Part shown: piece by piece, positions 14,200-26,214 of the stretch
Numbering within the stretch: the stretch's first letter is position 1
Layout of the letters: each line of letters begins with the position of its first letter
The notes under the pieces: generated by a model
The model's database searches: none
Seen by the model: the letters and a program-made list of their open reading frames with translations, nothing else
What the model was told of the DNA's origin: nothing
Origin: Osmia lignaria lignaria
Taxonomy: Eukaryota; Arthropoda; Insecta; Hymenoptera; Megachilidae
Direction of reading: 5' to 3'
Length of the DNA: 64,000 nt
Assembly: GCF_051020975.1 (NCBI RefSeq)
Contig: NW_027478166.1
Location: 13,641,501 to 13,705,500, forward strand
Made by a program: the position numbers and the translations under genes

Positions 14200-15487
14200 T
14201 CAGATGCGTCGTTCTCGAGATATATCAAGATATTTAAAAGTTCCGAAGCCGCACCAACATAATAGAGATACAGAAACACCGTGGCCCCTTTCTTTGAGAT
14301 AACTCTGCACTATTGCAAGCTGTAAACGCCACTTCCAGCTTAGCTGTGCAGAAGAAGAACAACAAGAAGAAGAAATATCTCGAAATATGTCCGTCAGGCC
14401 CGTTCCTTTGAGATAAATCTGCAAATATCTCGGAAACGAAGCGAGCTATGGCAAAATGTTAAGAGACCTTTTTTGTAGAGAATTAAGTTTCCTACTTTCT
14501 ATGTTCTATGATATTTTTTGATCAGATGCGTAGTTCTCGAGATATATCGAGATATTTAAAAGTTTCGAAGCCGCACCAACATAATAGAGATACAGAAACA
14601 CCGTGGCCCCTTTCTTTGAGATAACTCTGCACTAGTGCGAGCTGCAAATGCCACTTCCAGCTTAGCTGTGCAGAAGAAGAACAACAAGAAGAAGAAATAT
14701 CTCGAAATATGTCCGTCAGGCCCCTTCCCTTGAGATAAATCTGCATATATCTCGGAAACGAAGCGAGCTATGGCAAAATGTTAAGAGACCTTTTTTGTAC
14801 AGAATTAAGTTCTCTACTTTTTATGCTCTATGATATTTTTTGATCAGATGCGAAGTTCTCGAGATATATCAAGATATTTAAAAGTTCCGAAGCTGCACCA
14901 ACATAATAGAGGTACAGAAACGCCGTGGCCCCTTTCTTTGAGATAACTCTGCATTATTGCGAGCTGGAAATACCACTTCCAGTTTAGCTGTGCAGAAGAA
15001 GAACAACAAGAAGAAGAAATATCTCGAAATATGTCCGTCAGGCCCCTTCCCTTGAGATAAATCTGCAAATATCTCGGAAACGAAGCGAGCTATGGCAAAA
15101 TGTTAAGAGACCTTTTTTGTAGAGAATTAGGTTTTCTACTTTTTATGTTCTATGATATTCTTTGATCAGATGCGTAGTTCTCGAGATATATCAAGATATT
15201 TAAAAGTTCCGAAGCCGCGCCAACATAATAGAGATACAGAAACATCGTGGCCCCTTTCTTTGAGATAACTCTGCACTAGTGCGAGCCGCAAATGCCACTT
15301 CCAGCTTAGCTGTGCAGAAGAAGAACAACAAGAAGAAGAAATATCTCGAAATATGTCCGTCAGGCCCCTTCCCTTGAGATAAATCTGCAAATATCTCGGA
15401 AACGAAGCGAGCTATGGCAAAATGTTAAGAGACCTTTTTTGTAGAGAATTAGGTTTTCTACTTTTTATGTTCTATGATATTCTTTGA

Positions 15488-15695
15488 TCAGATGCGTAGT
15501 TCTCGAGATATATCAAGAGATTTAAAAGTTCCGAAGCCGCACCAACATAATAGAGATACAGAAACACCGTGGCCCCTTTCTTTGAGATAAATCTGCAAAT
15601 ATCACGGAAACGAAGCGAGCTATGGCAAAATGTTAAGAGACCTTTTTTGTAGAGAATTAAGTTTCCTACTTTTTATGTTCTATGATATTTTTTGA
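15488..15695. repeat. Truncated 208-bp monomer (5), in HOR copy 2
   Basis: It is the 2349-bp-offset counterpart of unit 3, with the same private markers CAAGAGATTTAAAAG and ATATCACGG. Confidence 0.92.
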
Positions 15696-16340
15696 TCAGA
15701 TGCGTAGTTCTCGAGATATATCAAGATATTTAAAAGTTCCGAAGCCGCACCAACATAATAGAGATACAGAAACACCGTGGCCTCATTCTTTGAGATAACT
15801 CTGCACTATTGCAAGCTGTAAATGCCACTTCCAGCTTAGCTGTGCAGAAGAAGAACAACAAGAAGAAGAAATATCTCGAAATATGTCCGTCAGGCCCGTT
15901 CCTTTGAGCTGAATCTGCAAATATCTCGGAAACGAAGCGAGCTATGGCAAAATGTTAAGAGACCTTTTTTGTAGAGAATTAAGTTTCCTACTTTTTATGT
16001 TCTATGACATTTTTTGATCCGATGCGTAGTTCTCGAGATATATCAAGATATTTAAAAGTTCCGAAGCCGCACCAACATAAGAGAGATACAGAAACACCGT
16101 GGCCCCTTTCTTTGAGATAACTCTGCACTATTGCGAGGTGCAAATGCCACTTCCAGCTTAGCTGTGCAGAAGAAGAACAACAAGAAGAAGAAATATCTCG
16201 AAATATGTCCGTCAGGCCCCTTCCCTTGAGATAAATCTACAAATATCTCGGAAACGAAGCGAGCTATGGCAAAATGTTAAGAGACCTTTTTTGTAGAGAA
16301 TTAGGTTTTTCTACTTTTTATGTTCTATGATATTCTTTGA

Positions 16341-16548
16341 TCAGATGCGTAGTTCTCGAGATATATCAAGATATTTAAAAGTTCCGAAGCCGCACCAACA
16401 TAATAGAGATACAGAAACACCGTGGCCCCTTTCTTTGAGATAAATCTGCAAATATCTCGGAAACGAAGCGAGCTATGGCAAAATGTTAAGAGACCTTTTT
16501 TGTAGAGAATTGAGTTTCCTACTTTTTATGTTCTATGATATTTTTTGA
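16341..16548. repeat. Truncated 208-bp monomer (6), in HOR copy 2
   Basis: It is the 2349-bp-offset counterpart of unit 4, with the extra T in TTAGGTTTTTCTAC and the same junction. Confidence 0.92.
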
Positions 16549-19125
16549 TCAGATGCGTCGTTCTCGAGATATATCAAGATATTTAAAAGTTCCGAAGCCG
16601 CACCAACATAATAGAGATACAGAAACACCGTGGCCCCTTTCTTTGAGATAACTCTGCACTATTGCAAGCTGTAAACGCCACTTCCAGCTTAGCTGTGCAG
16701 AAGAAGAACAACAAGAAGAAGAAATATCTCGAAATATGTCCGTCAGGCCCGTTCCTTTGAGATAAATCTGCAAATATCTCGGAAACGAAGCGAGCTATGG
16801 CAAAATGTTAAGAGACCTTTTTTGTAGAGAATTAAGTTTCCTACTTTCTATGTTCTATGATATTTTTTGATCAGATGCGTAGTTCTCGAGATATATCGAG
16901 ATATTTAAAAGTTTCGAAGCCGCACCAACATAATAGAGATACAGAAACACCGTGGCCCCTTTCTTTGAGATAACTCTGCACTAGTGCGAGCTGCAAATGC
17001 CACTTCCAGCTTAGCTGTGCAGAAGAAGAACAACAAGAAGAAGAAATATCTCGAAATATGTCCGTCAGGCCCCTTCCCTTGAGATAAATCTGCATATATC
17101 TCGGAAACGAAGCGAGCTATGGCAAAATGTTAAGAGACCTTTTTTGTACAGAATTAAGTTCTCTACTTTTTATGCTCTATGATATTTTTTGATCAGATGC
17201 GAAGTTCTCGAGATATATCAAGATATTTAAAAGTTCCGAAGCTGCACCAACATAATAGAGGTACAGAAACGCCGTGGCCTCTTTCTTTGAGATAACTCTG
17301 CACTATTGCGAGCTGCAAATGCCACTTCCAGCTTAGCTGTGCAGAAGAAGAACAACAAGAAGAAGAAATATCTCGAAATATGTCCGTCAGGCCCCTTCCC
17401 TTGAGATAAATCTGCAAATATCTCGGAAACGAAGCGAGCTATGGCAAAATGTTAAGAGACGTTTTTTGTAGAGAATTATGTTTCCTACAATTTATGTTCT
17501 ATGATATTTTTTGATCAGAAGCGTAGTTTTCGAGATATATCGAGATATTTAAAAGTTCCGAAGCAGCACCAACATAATAGAGATACAGAAACACCGTGGC
17601 CACTTTGTTTGAGATAACTCTGCACTAGTGCGAGCCGCAAATGCCACTTCCAGCTTAGCTGTGCAGAAGAAGAACAACAAGAAGAAGAAATATCTCGAAA
17701 TATGTCCGTCAGGCCCCTTCACTTGAGATAAATCTGCAAATATCTCGGAAACGAAGCGAGCTATGGCAAAATGTTAAGAGACCTTTTTTGTAGAGAATTA
17801 AGTTTCCTACTTTCTATGTTCTATGATATTTTTTGATCAGATGCGTAGTTCTCGAGATATATCGAGATATTTAAAAGTTTCGAAGCCGCACCAACATAAT
17901 AGAGATACAGAAACACCGTGGCCCCTTTCTTTGAGATAACTCTGCGCTATTGCGAGCTGGAAACGCCACTTCCAGTTTAGCTCTGCAGAAGAAGAACAAC
18001 AAGAAGAAGAAATATCTCGAAATATGTCCGTCAGGCCCCTTCCCTCGAGATATATCTGCAAATATCTCGGAAACGAAGCGAGCTATGGCAAAATGTTAAG
18101 AGACCTTTTTTGTAGAGAATTAAGTTTCCTACTTTTTATGTTCTATGATATTTTTTGATCAGATGTGTCGTTCTCGAGATATATCAAGATATTTAAAAGT
18201 TCCGAAGCCGCACCAACATAATAGAGATACAGAAACACCGTGGCCCCTTTCTTTGAGATAACTCTGCACTATTGCAAGCTGTAAACGCCACTTCCAGCTT
18301 AGCTGTGCAGAAGAAGAACAACAAGAAGAAGAAATATCTCGAAATATGTCCGTCAGGCCCGTTCCTTTGAGCTGAATCTGCAAATATCTCGGAAACGAAG
18401 CGAGCTATGGCAAAATGTTAAGAGACGTTTTTTGTAGAGAATTACGTTTCCTACAATTTATGTTCTATGATATTTTTTGATCAGAAGCGTAGTTCTCGAG
18501 ATATGTCAAGATATTTAAAAGTTCCGAAGCCGCACCAACATAATAGAGATACAGAAACACCGTGGCCCCTTTCTTTCAGATAACTCTGCACTATTGCGAG
18601 CTGGAAATGCTACTTCCAGTTTAGCTGTGCAGAAGAAGAACAACAAGAAGAAGAAATATCTCGAAATATGTCCGTCAGGCCCCTTCCCTTGAGATATATC
18701 TGCAAATATCTCGGAACCGAAGCGAGCTATGGCAAAATGTTAAGAGACCTCTTTTGTAGAGAATTATGTTTCCTACAAGTTATGTTCTATGATATTTTTT
18801 GAACAGAGGCGTAGTTTTCGAGATATATCGAGATATTTAAAAGTTCCGAAGCTGCACCAACATAATAGAGGTACAGAAACACCGTGGCCTCTTTCTTTGA
18901 GATAACTCTGCACTATTGCGAGGTGCAAATGCCACTTCCAGCTTAGCTGTGCAGAAGAAGAACAACAAGAAGAAGAAATATCTCGAAATATGTCCGTCAG
19001 GCCCCTTCCCTTGAGATAAATCTGCAAATATCTCGGAAACGAAGCGAGCTATGGCAAAATGTTAAGAGACCTTTTTTGTAGAGAATTAGGTTTTTCTACT
19101 TTTTATGTTCTATGATATTCTTTGA

Positions 19126-19333
19126 TCAGATGCGTAGTTCTCGAGATATATCAAGATATTTATAAGTTCCGAAGCCGCACCAACATAATAGAGATACAGA
19201 AACACCGTGGCCCCTTTCTTTGAGATAAATCTGCAAATATCTCGGAAACGAAGCGAGCTATGGCAAAATGTTAAGAGACCTTTTTTGTACAGAATTAAGT
19301 TTTCTACTTTTTATGCTCTATGATATTTTTTGA
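19126..19333. repeat. Truncated 208-bp monomer (7), the last one
   Basis: It has the same deletion and the extra-T upstream marker of units 4 and 6, plus a private ATTTATAAGTTCC. No truncated monomer of this class occurs further right. It lies between two copies, 1819 bp apart (5 x 322 + 209), of a marked segment at about 18570-18830 and 20390-20650 (CTTTCAGATAAC, AATGCTACTTCC, GGAACCGAAG, TTTGAACAGAGG). Confidence 0.9.
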
Positions 19334-21951
19334 TCAGATGCGAAGTTCTCGAGATATATCAAGATATTTAAAAGTTCCGAAGCTGCACCAACATAATAGA
19401 GGTACAGAAACACCGTGGCCTCTTTCTTTTAGATAACTCTGCACTATTGCGAGCTGCAAATGCCACTTCCAGCTTAGCTGTGCAGAAGAAGAACAACAAG
19501 AAGAAGAAATATCTCGAAATATGTCCGTCAGGCCCCTTCCCTTGAGATAAATCTGCAAATATCTCGGAAAGGAAGCGAGCTATGGCAAAATGTTAAGAGA
19601 CTTCAGTTGTAGAGAATTAAGTTTCCTACTTTTTATGTTCTATGATAATTTTTGATCAGATGCGTAGTTCTCGAGATATATCAAGATATTTAAAAGTTCC
19701 GAAGCCGCACCAACATAATAGAGATACAGAAACACCGTGGCCCCTTTCTTTGAGATAACTCTGCACTATTGCGAGCTGGAAATACCACTTCCAGTTTAGC
19801 TGTGCAGAAGAAGAACAACAAGAAGAAGAAATATCTCGAAATATGTCCGTCAGGCCCCTTACCTCGAGATAAATCTGCAAATATCTCGGAAACGAAGCGA
19901 GCTATGGCAAAATGTTGGGAGACCTTTTTTGTAGAGAATTAAGTTTCCTACTTTTTATGTTCTATGATATTTTTTGATCAGATGCGTAGTTCTCGAGATA
20001 TATCAAGATATTTGAAAGTTCCGAAGCCGCACCAACATAATAGAGATACAGAAACACCGTGGCCCCTTTCTTTGAGATAACTCTGCACTATTGCGAGCTG
20101 CAAATGCCACTTCCAGCTTAGCTGTGCAGAAGAAGAACAACAAGAAGAAGAAATATCTCGAAATATGTCTGTCAGGCCCTTTCCCTTGAGATAAATCTGC
20201 AGATATCTCGGAAACGAAGCGAGCTATGGCAAAATGTTAAGAGACTTTATTTGTAGAGAATTACGTTTCCTACTTTTCATGTTCTATGATATTTTTTGAT
20301 CAGATGCGTAGTTCTCGAGATATATCAAGATATTTAAAAGTTCCGAAGCCGCACCAACATAATAGAGATACAGAAACACCGTGGCCCCTTTCTTTCAGAT
20401 AACTCTGCACTATTGCGAGCTGGAAATGCTACTTCCAGTTTAGCTGTGCAGAAGAAGAACAACAAGAAGAAGAAATATCTCGAAATATGTCCGTCAGGCC
20501 CCTTCCCTTGAGATATATCTGCAAATATCTCGGAACCGAAGCGAGCTATGGCAAAATGTTAAGAGACCTCTTTTGTAGAGAATTATGTTTCCTACAAGTT
20601 ATGTTCTATGATATTTTTTGAACAGAGGCGTAGTTTTCGAGATATATCGAGATATTTAAAAGTTCCGAAGCCGCACCAACATAATAGAGATACAGAAACA
20701 CCGTGGCCCCTTTCTTTCAGATAACTCTGCACTATTGCGAGCTGGAAATGCCACTTCCACTTTAGCTGTGCAGAAGAAGAACAACAAGAAGAAGAAATAT
20801 CTCGAAATATGTCCGTCAGGCCCCTTCCCTTGAATTAAATCTGCAAATATCTCGGAAACGATGCGAGCTATGGCAAAATGATAAGAGACCTCTTTTGTAG
20901 AGAATTACGTTTCCTACAATTTAGGTTCTATGATATTTTTTGATCAGATGCGTAGTTTTCGAGATATATCGAGATATTCAAAGGTTCCGAAGCCGCAACA
21001 ACATAATAAAGATACATAAACACCGTGGCCTCTTTCTTTGAGATAACTCTGCACTATTCCGAGCTGCAAATGCCACTTCCAGCTTAGCTGTGCAGAAGAA
21101 GCACAACAAGAACAAGAAATATCTCGGAATATGTCCGTCAGGCCCCTTCCCTTGAGCTAAATCTGCAAATATCTCGGAAACAATGCGAGCTATGGCAAAA
21201 TATTAAGAGATCTTTTTTGTAGGAAATTAAGTTTCCTACTATTTATGCTCTATGATATTTTTTGATCAGATGCGTAGTTTTCGAGATATATCGAGATATT
21301 TAAAGGTTCCGAAGCCGCAACAACATAATAAAGATACATAAACACCGTGGCCTCCTTTTTTGAGATACCTCTGCACTATTGCCAGCTGCAAACGCCAGTT
21401 CCCGCTTAGCTGTGCAGAAGAAGCACAACAAGAACAAGAAATATCTCGGAATATGTCCGTCAGGCCCCTTCCCTTGAGCTAAATCTGCAAATATCTCGGA
21501 AACGATGCGAGCTATGGCAAAATGTTCGGAGACCCATTTTGTAGGAAATTAAGTTTCCTACTATTTATATTCTATGATATTTTTTGATCAGATGCGTAGT
21601 TCTCGAGATATATCAAGATATTTAAAAGTTCCGAAGCCGCACCAACATAATAGAGATACAGAAACAACGTGGCCCCTTTCTGCGAGATAACTCTGCACTA
21701 TTGCGAGCTGGAAATGCCACTTCCAGTTTAGCTGTGCAGAAGAAGAACAACAAGAAGAAGAAATATCTCGGAATATGTCCGTCAGGCCGCGTCACTTGAG
21801 CTACATCTGCAAATATCTCGGAAACGATGCGAGCTATGGCAAAATGTTGAGAGACCTTTGTTGTAGGAAATTATGTTTCCTACTATTTATGTTCTATGAT
21901 ATTTTTTGGTCAGATGCGTAGTTTTCGAGATATATCGAGATATTTATTAGT

Positions 21952-22464
21952 TCCGAAGCCGCACCAACATAATAAAGATACAGAAACACCGTGGATCCTT
22001 TCTCTGAGATAACTCTGCACTATTATGGGCTGGAAATGCCACTTCCAGCTTAGCTGTGCTGAAGAGGAAGAACAAGAAGAAGAAGTATCTCGAAGTATGT
22101 CCGTCAGGCCCCTTCGTTTGAGCTAAATCTGCAAATATCTCGGAAACGATGCGAGCTATGGCAAAATGTTGAGAGACCTTTTTTGTAGAGAATTAAGTTT
22201 CCTACTATTCATGTCCTATGATGTTCTTTGATCAGATGCTTAGTTTTCGAGATATATCACGATATTCAAAAGTTCCGAAGCCGCACCAACATAATAGGGG
22301 TACAGAAACACCGTGGCCCCTTTCTGTGAGATATCTCTGCACTATTGCGAGCTGCAAATGCCAGTTCCAGCTTAGCTGTGCAGAAGAAGCACAACAAGAA
22401 CAAGAAATATCTCGGAATATGTCCGTCAGGCCCCTTCCCTTGAGCTAAATCTGCAAATATCTCG
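21952..22464. repeat. Left flank duplicated 26 monomers away
   Basis: This stretch matches 30324-30836 at an offset of 8372 bp (26 x 322). Rare markers are TCTCTGAGATAAC, ATTATGGGCTGG, GAGGAAGAACAAG, CTTCGTTTGAG, TTCATGTCCTATGATG and AATAGGGGTAC. I noticed only two differences: A22242/G30614 and C22390/T30762. The pair brackets the 7-mer HOR. Confidence 0.85.
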
Positions 22465-23960
22465 CAAACGATGCGAGCTATGGCAAAATGTTAGGAGACC
22501 TTTTTTGTATATAATTAAGTTTCCTACTTTTTACGTTCCATGATATTTTTTGATCAGAGGCGTTGTTCTCGAGATATATCAAGATATTTAAAAGCTCCGA
22601 AGCCGTACCAACATAATAGAGATACAGAAACACCGTGGCCCCTTTCTTTGAGATAACTCTGCACTGTTACGAGCTGCAAATGCCACTTCCAGCTTAGCTG
22701 TGCTGAAGAGGAACAACAAGAAGAAGAAATATCTCGGAATATGTCCGTCAGGCCCCTTCCCTTGAGCTGAATCTGCAAATATCTCCGAAACGATGCCAGC
22801 TATAGCATAATGTTCAGAGACCTTTCTTGTAGAGAATTAAGTTTCCTACTTTTTATGTTCTATGATATTTTTTGGTCAGATGCGTAGGTTTCGAGATATA
22901 TCGAGATATTTAAAAGTTCCGAAGCCGCACCAACATAATAAAGATACAGAAACACCGTGGATCCTTTCTTTGAGATAACTCTGCACTATTGCGGGCTGGA
23001 AATGCCACTTCCAGCTTAGCTGTGCTGAAGAGGAACAACAAGAAGAAGGAATATCTCGAAATATGTCCGTCAGGCCCCTTCCCTTGAGCTATATCGGCAA
23101 ATATCTCGGAAACGATGCGAGCTATGGCAAAATGTTGAGAGACATTTTTTGTAGGTAATTAAGTTTTCTACTATTTATATTCTATGATATTTTTTGATCA
23201 GATGCGTAGTTTTCGAGATATATCATGATATTTAAAAGTTCCGAAGCCGCAGCAACATAATAAAGATACAGAAACCCCGTGGATCCTTTCTTTGAGACAA
23301 CTCTGCACTATTGCGGGCTGGAAATGCCACTTCCAGCTTAGCTGTGCTGAAGAGGAACAACAAGAAGAAGGAATATCTCGAAATATGTCCGTCAGGCCCT
23401 TTCCCATGAGCTAAATCTGCAAATATCTCGGAAACGATGCCAGCTCTGGCAAAATGTTAAGAGACCTTTTTTGTAGAGAATTAAGTTTCCTACTTTTTAT
23501 GTTCTATGATATTTTTTGATCAGATGCGTAGTTCTCGAGATATATCAAGATATTTAAAAGTTCCGAAGGCGCACAAACATAATAGAGATACAGAAACACC
23601 GTGGCCCCTTTCTTTGAGATAACTCTGCACTATTGCGAGCTGGAAATGCCACTTCCAGTTTAGCTGAGCAGAAGAAGAACAACAAGAAGTAGAAATATCT
23701 CGAAATATGTCCGTCAGGCCCCTTCCCTTGAGATATATCTGCAAATATCTCGGAAACGATGCGAGCTATGGCAAAATGTTAGGAGACCTTTATTGTAGAG
23801 AATTAAGTTTCCTACTTTTTATGTTCTATGATATTTTTTGGTCAGATGCGTAGTTTTCGAGAAATATCGAGATATTTAAAAGTTCCGAAGCCGCACCAAC
23901 ATAATAAAGATACAGAAACACCGTGGATCCTTTCTTTGAGATAACTCTGCACTATTGCGG

Positions 23961-26214
23961 GCTGGAAATGCCACTTCCAGCTTAGCTGTGCTGAAGAGGA
24001 ACAACAAGAAGAAGGAATATCTCGAAATATGTCCGTCAGGCCCCTTCCTTTGAGCTAAATCTGCAAATATCTCGGAAACGATGCGAGCTATGGCAAAATG
24101 TTGAGAGACATTTTTTGTAGGAAATTAAGTTTTCTACTATTTATATTCTATGATATTTTTCGATCAGATGCGTAGTTTTCCAGATATATCATGATATTTA
24201 AAAGTTCCGAAGCCGCTCCAACATAATAGAGATACAGAAACACCGTGGCCCCTTTCTGTGAGATAACTCTGCACTATTGCGAGCTGCAAATGCCAGTTCC
24301 AGCTTAGCTGTGCAGAAGAAGCACAACAAAAACAAGAAATATCCCGGAATATGTCCGTCAGGCCCCTTCCCTTGAGCTAAATCTGCAAATATCTCGGATA
24401 CGATGCCAGCTCTGGCAAAATGTTAAGAGACCCTTTTGGTAGAGAATTAAGTTTCCTACTTTTTATGTTCTATGATATTTTTTGATCAGACGCGTAGTTT
24501 TCGAGATATATCAAGATATTTAAAAGTTCCGAAGCCGCACCAACATAATAGAGATACAGAAACACCGTGGCCCCTTTCTTTGAGATAACTCTGCACTATT
24601 GCGAGCTGCAAATGCCACTTCCAGCTTAGCTGTGCAGAAGAAGCACAACAAGAACAAGAAATATCTCGGAATATGTCCGTCAGGCCCCTTCCCTTGAGCT
24701 ATATCTGCAAATATCTCGGAAACGATGCGAGCTATGGCAAAATGTTAGGAGACCTTTTTTGTAGAGAATTATGTTTCCTACAATTTATGTTCTATGATAT
24801 TTTTTGATCAGATGCGTAGTTCTCGAGATATATCAAGATATTTAAAAATTCCGAAGCCGCACCAACATAATAGAGATACAGAAACACCGTGGCCCCTTTC
24901 TTTGAGATAACTCTGCACTATTGCGAGCTGCAAATCCCACTTCCAGCTTAGCTGTGCAGAAGAAGAACAACAAGAAGAAGAAATATCTCGGAATATGTCC
25001 GTCAGGCCCCTTCACTTGAGCTATATCTGCAAATATCTCGGAAACGACGCGAGCTATGGCAAAATGTTAAGAGACCTTTTTTGTAGGAAATTAAGTTTCC
25101 TACTATTTATGTTCTATGATATTTTTTGGTCAGATGCGTAGTTTTCGAGAAATATCGAGATTTTTAAAAGTTCCGAAGCCGCACCAACATAATAAAGATA
25201 CAGAAACACCGTGGATTCCTTCTTTGAGATAACTCTGCACTATTCTGGGCTGGAAATGCCACTTCCAGCTTAGTTGTGCTGAAGAAGAACAACAAGAAAA
25301 AGAAATATCTCGAAATATGTCCGTCAGGCCCCTTCCTTTGAGCTAAATCTGCAAATATCTCGGAAACGATGTGAGCTGTGCCAAAATGTTGAGAGACCTT
25401 TTTTGTAGGAAATTAAGTTTCCTACTATTTATGTTCTATGATATTTTTTGATCAGACGCGTAGTTTTCGAGATATATCAAGATATTTAAAAGTTCCGAAG
25501 CCGCACCAACATAATAAAGATACAGAAACACCGTGGATCCTTTCTTTGAGATAACTCTGCACTATTGCGGGCTGGAAATGCCACTTCCAGCTTAGCTGTG
25601 CTCAAGAGGAACAACAAGAAGAAGGAATATCTCGAAATATGTCCGTCAGGCCCCTTCCTTTGAGCTAAATCTGCAAATATCTCGGAAACGATGCGAGCTA
25701 TGGCAAAATGTTGAGAGACATTTTTTGTAGGTAATTAAGTATTCTACTATTTATATTCTATGATATTTTTTGATCAGATGCGTAGTTTTCGAGATATAGC
25801 ATGATATTTAAAAGTTCCGAAGCCGCAGCAACATAATAAAGATACAGAAACACCGTGGATCCTTTCTTTGAGATAACTCTGCACTATTGCGGGCTGGAAA
25901 TGCCACTTCCAGCTTAGCTGTGCTGAAGAGGAACAACAAGAAGAAGGAATATCTCGAAATATGTCCGTCAGGCCCTTTCCCTTGAGCTAAATCTGCAAAT
26001 ATCTCGGAAACGATGCCAGCTCTGGCAAAATGTTAAGAGACCTTTTTTGTAGAGAATTAAGTTTCCTACTTTTTATGTTCTATGATATTTTTTGATCAGA
26101 TGCGTAGTTCTCGAGATATATCAAGATATTTAAAAGTTCCGAAGGCGCACAAACATAATAGAGATACAGAAACACCGTGGCCCCTTTCTTTGAGATAACT
26201 CTGCACTATTGCGA
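23961..26214. repeat. 7-monomer HOR of the B block, copy 1 (2254 bp)
   Basis: Seven full monomers mixing B1, B2 and A-like types repeat with an exact period of 2254 bp (7 x 322). Markers include TTTTCGATCAGATGCG, TTTTCCAGATATATC, CCGCTCCAAC, CAACAAAAACAAG, GGATACGATGCC, AAAAATTCCG, GATTCCTTC and GTGCTCAAGAGG. Copy 1 differs from copies 2 and 3 at 24453 (T; C at 26707 and 28961) and in GACCCTTTTGG near 24430. Confidence 0.92.

Larger units (their letters stand above)
12574..14922. repeat. 8-monomer HOR, copy 1 (2349 bp)
   Basis: Six full monomers and two 208-bp truncated ones make a 2349-bp unit (8 x 322 - 2 x 114 + 1). It repeats immediately downstream at 14923-17271. Rare markers kept at the same offset include GCATTATTGCG, ATACCACTTCC, TGACATTTTTTGATCCG, CATAAGAGAGATAC, AAATCTACAAATATC and GATGCGTCG. 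On reading I noticed one substitution between copies, C at 13334 against T at 15683, so the copies look about 99.9% identical. The end points are placed by the hybrid monomer at 14844. Confidence 0.92.
14923..17271. repeat. 8-monomer HOR, copy 2 (2349 bp)
   Basis: This is the tandem second copy of the 12574-14922 unit. It ends inside the monomer anchored at 17193, which keeps the parental form (GAAACGCCGTGGCCTC). After it the array resumes with monomers resembling those at 11207 and 11529 (AAGCAGCACC; TTCGAAGCC with AAACGCC), about 6308 bp earlier. That fits insertion of the extra copy into an older arrangement. Confidence 0.9.
1..20850. repeat. Left block of A-type monomers
   Basis: Monomers carry the A-type linked bases: GAAGCGAGC, GTAGAGAATTAAG, CTTTTTATGTT, AATAGAGATAC, GTGGCCCCTTTC, GCAGAAGAAGAAC and TTGAGATAAATC. 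Within A there are two interleaved haplotypes around the anchor, GATGCGTAGTTCTCGAG and GAAGCGTAGTTTTCGAG. There are also two in the middle, AGCTGCAA...CCAGCTT and AGCTGGAA...CCAGTTT. The block contains the 10-monomer-spaced duplication near 3.9/7.1 kb, the 2/4-mer near 8.5-10.4 kb, all seven truncated monomers, and the 8-mer HOR. It grades into B type at about 20830-20880, where TTGAATTAAATC and GATGCGAGC first appear together. Confidence 0.88.

Noticed and set aside
12574..17271. The 2349-bp and 1288-bp near-perfect tandem copies as assembly duplication
   Set aside because: Not excluded, but less likely. The copies differ at some sites (C13334/T15683; C60902/A62190; G61073/T63649), and the 8-mer junction is a true hybrid monomer, not a simple repeat of a contig end. 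Spanning reads would settle it.
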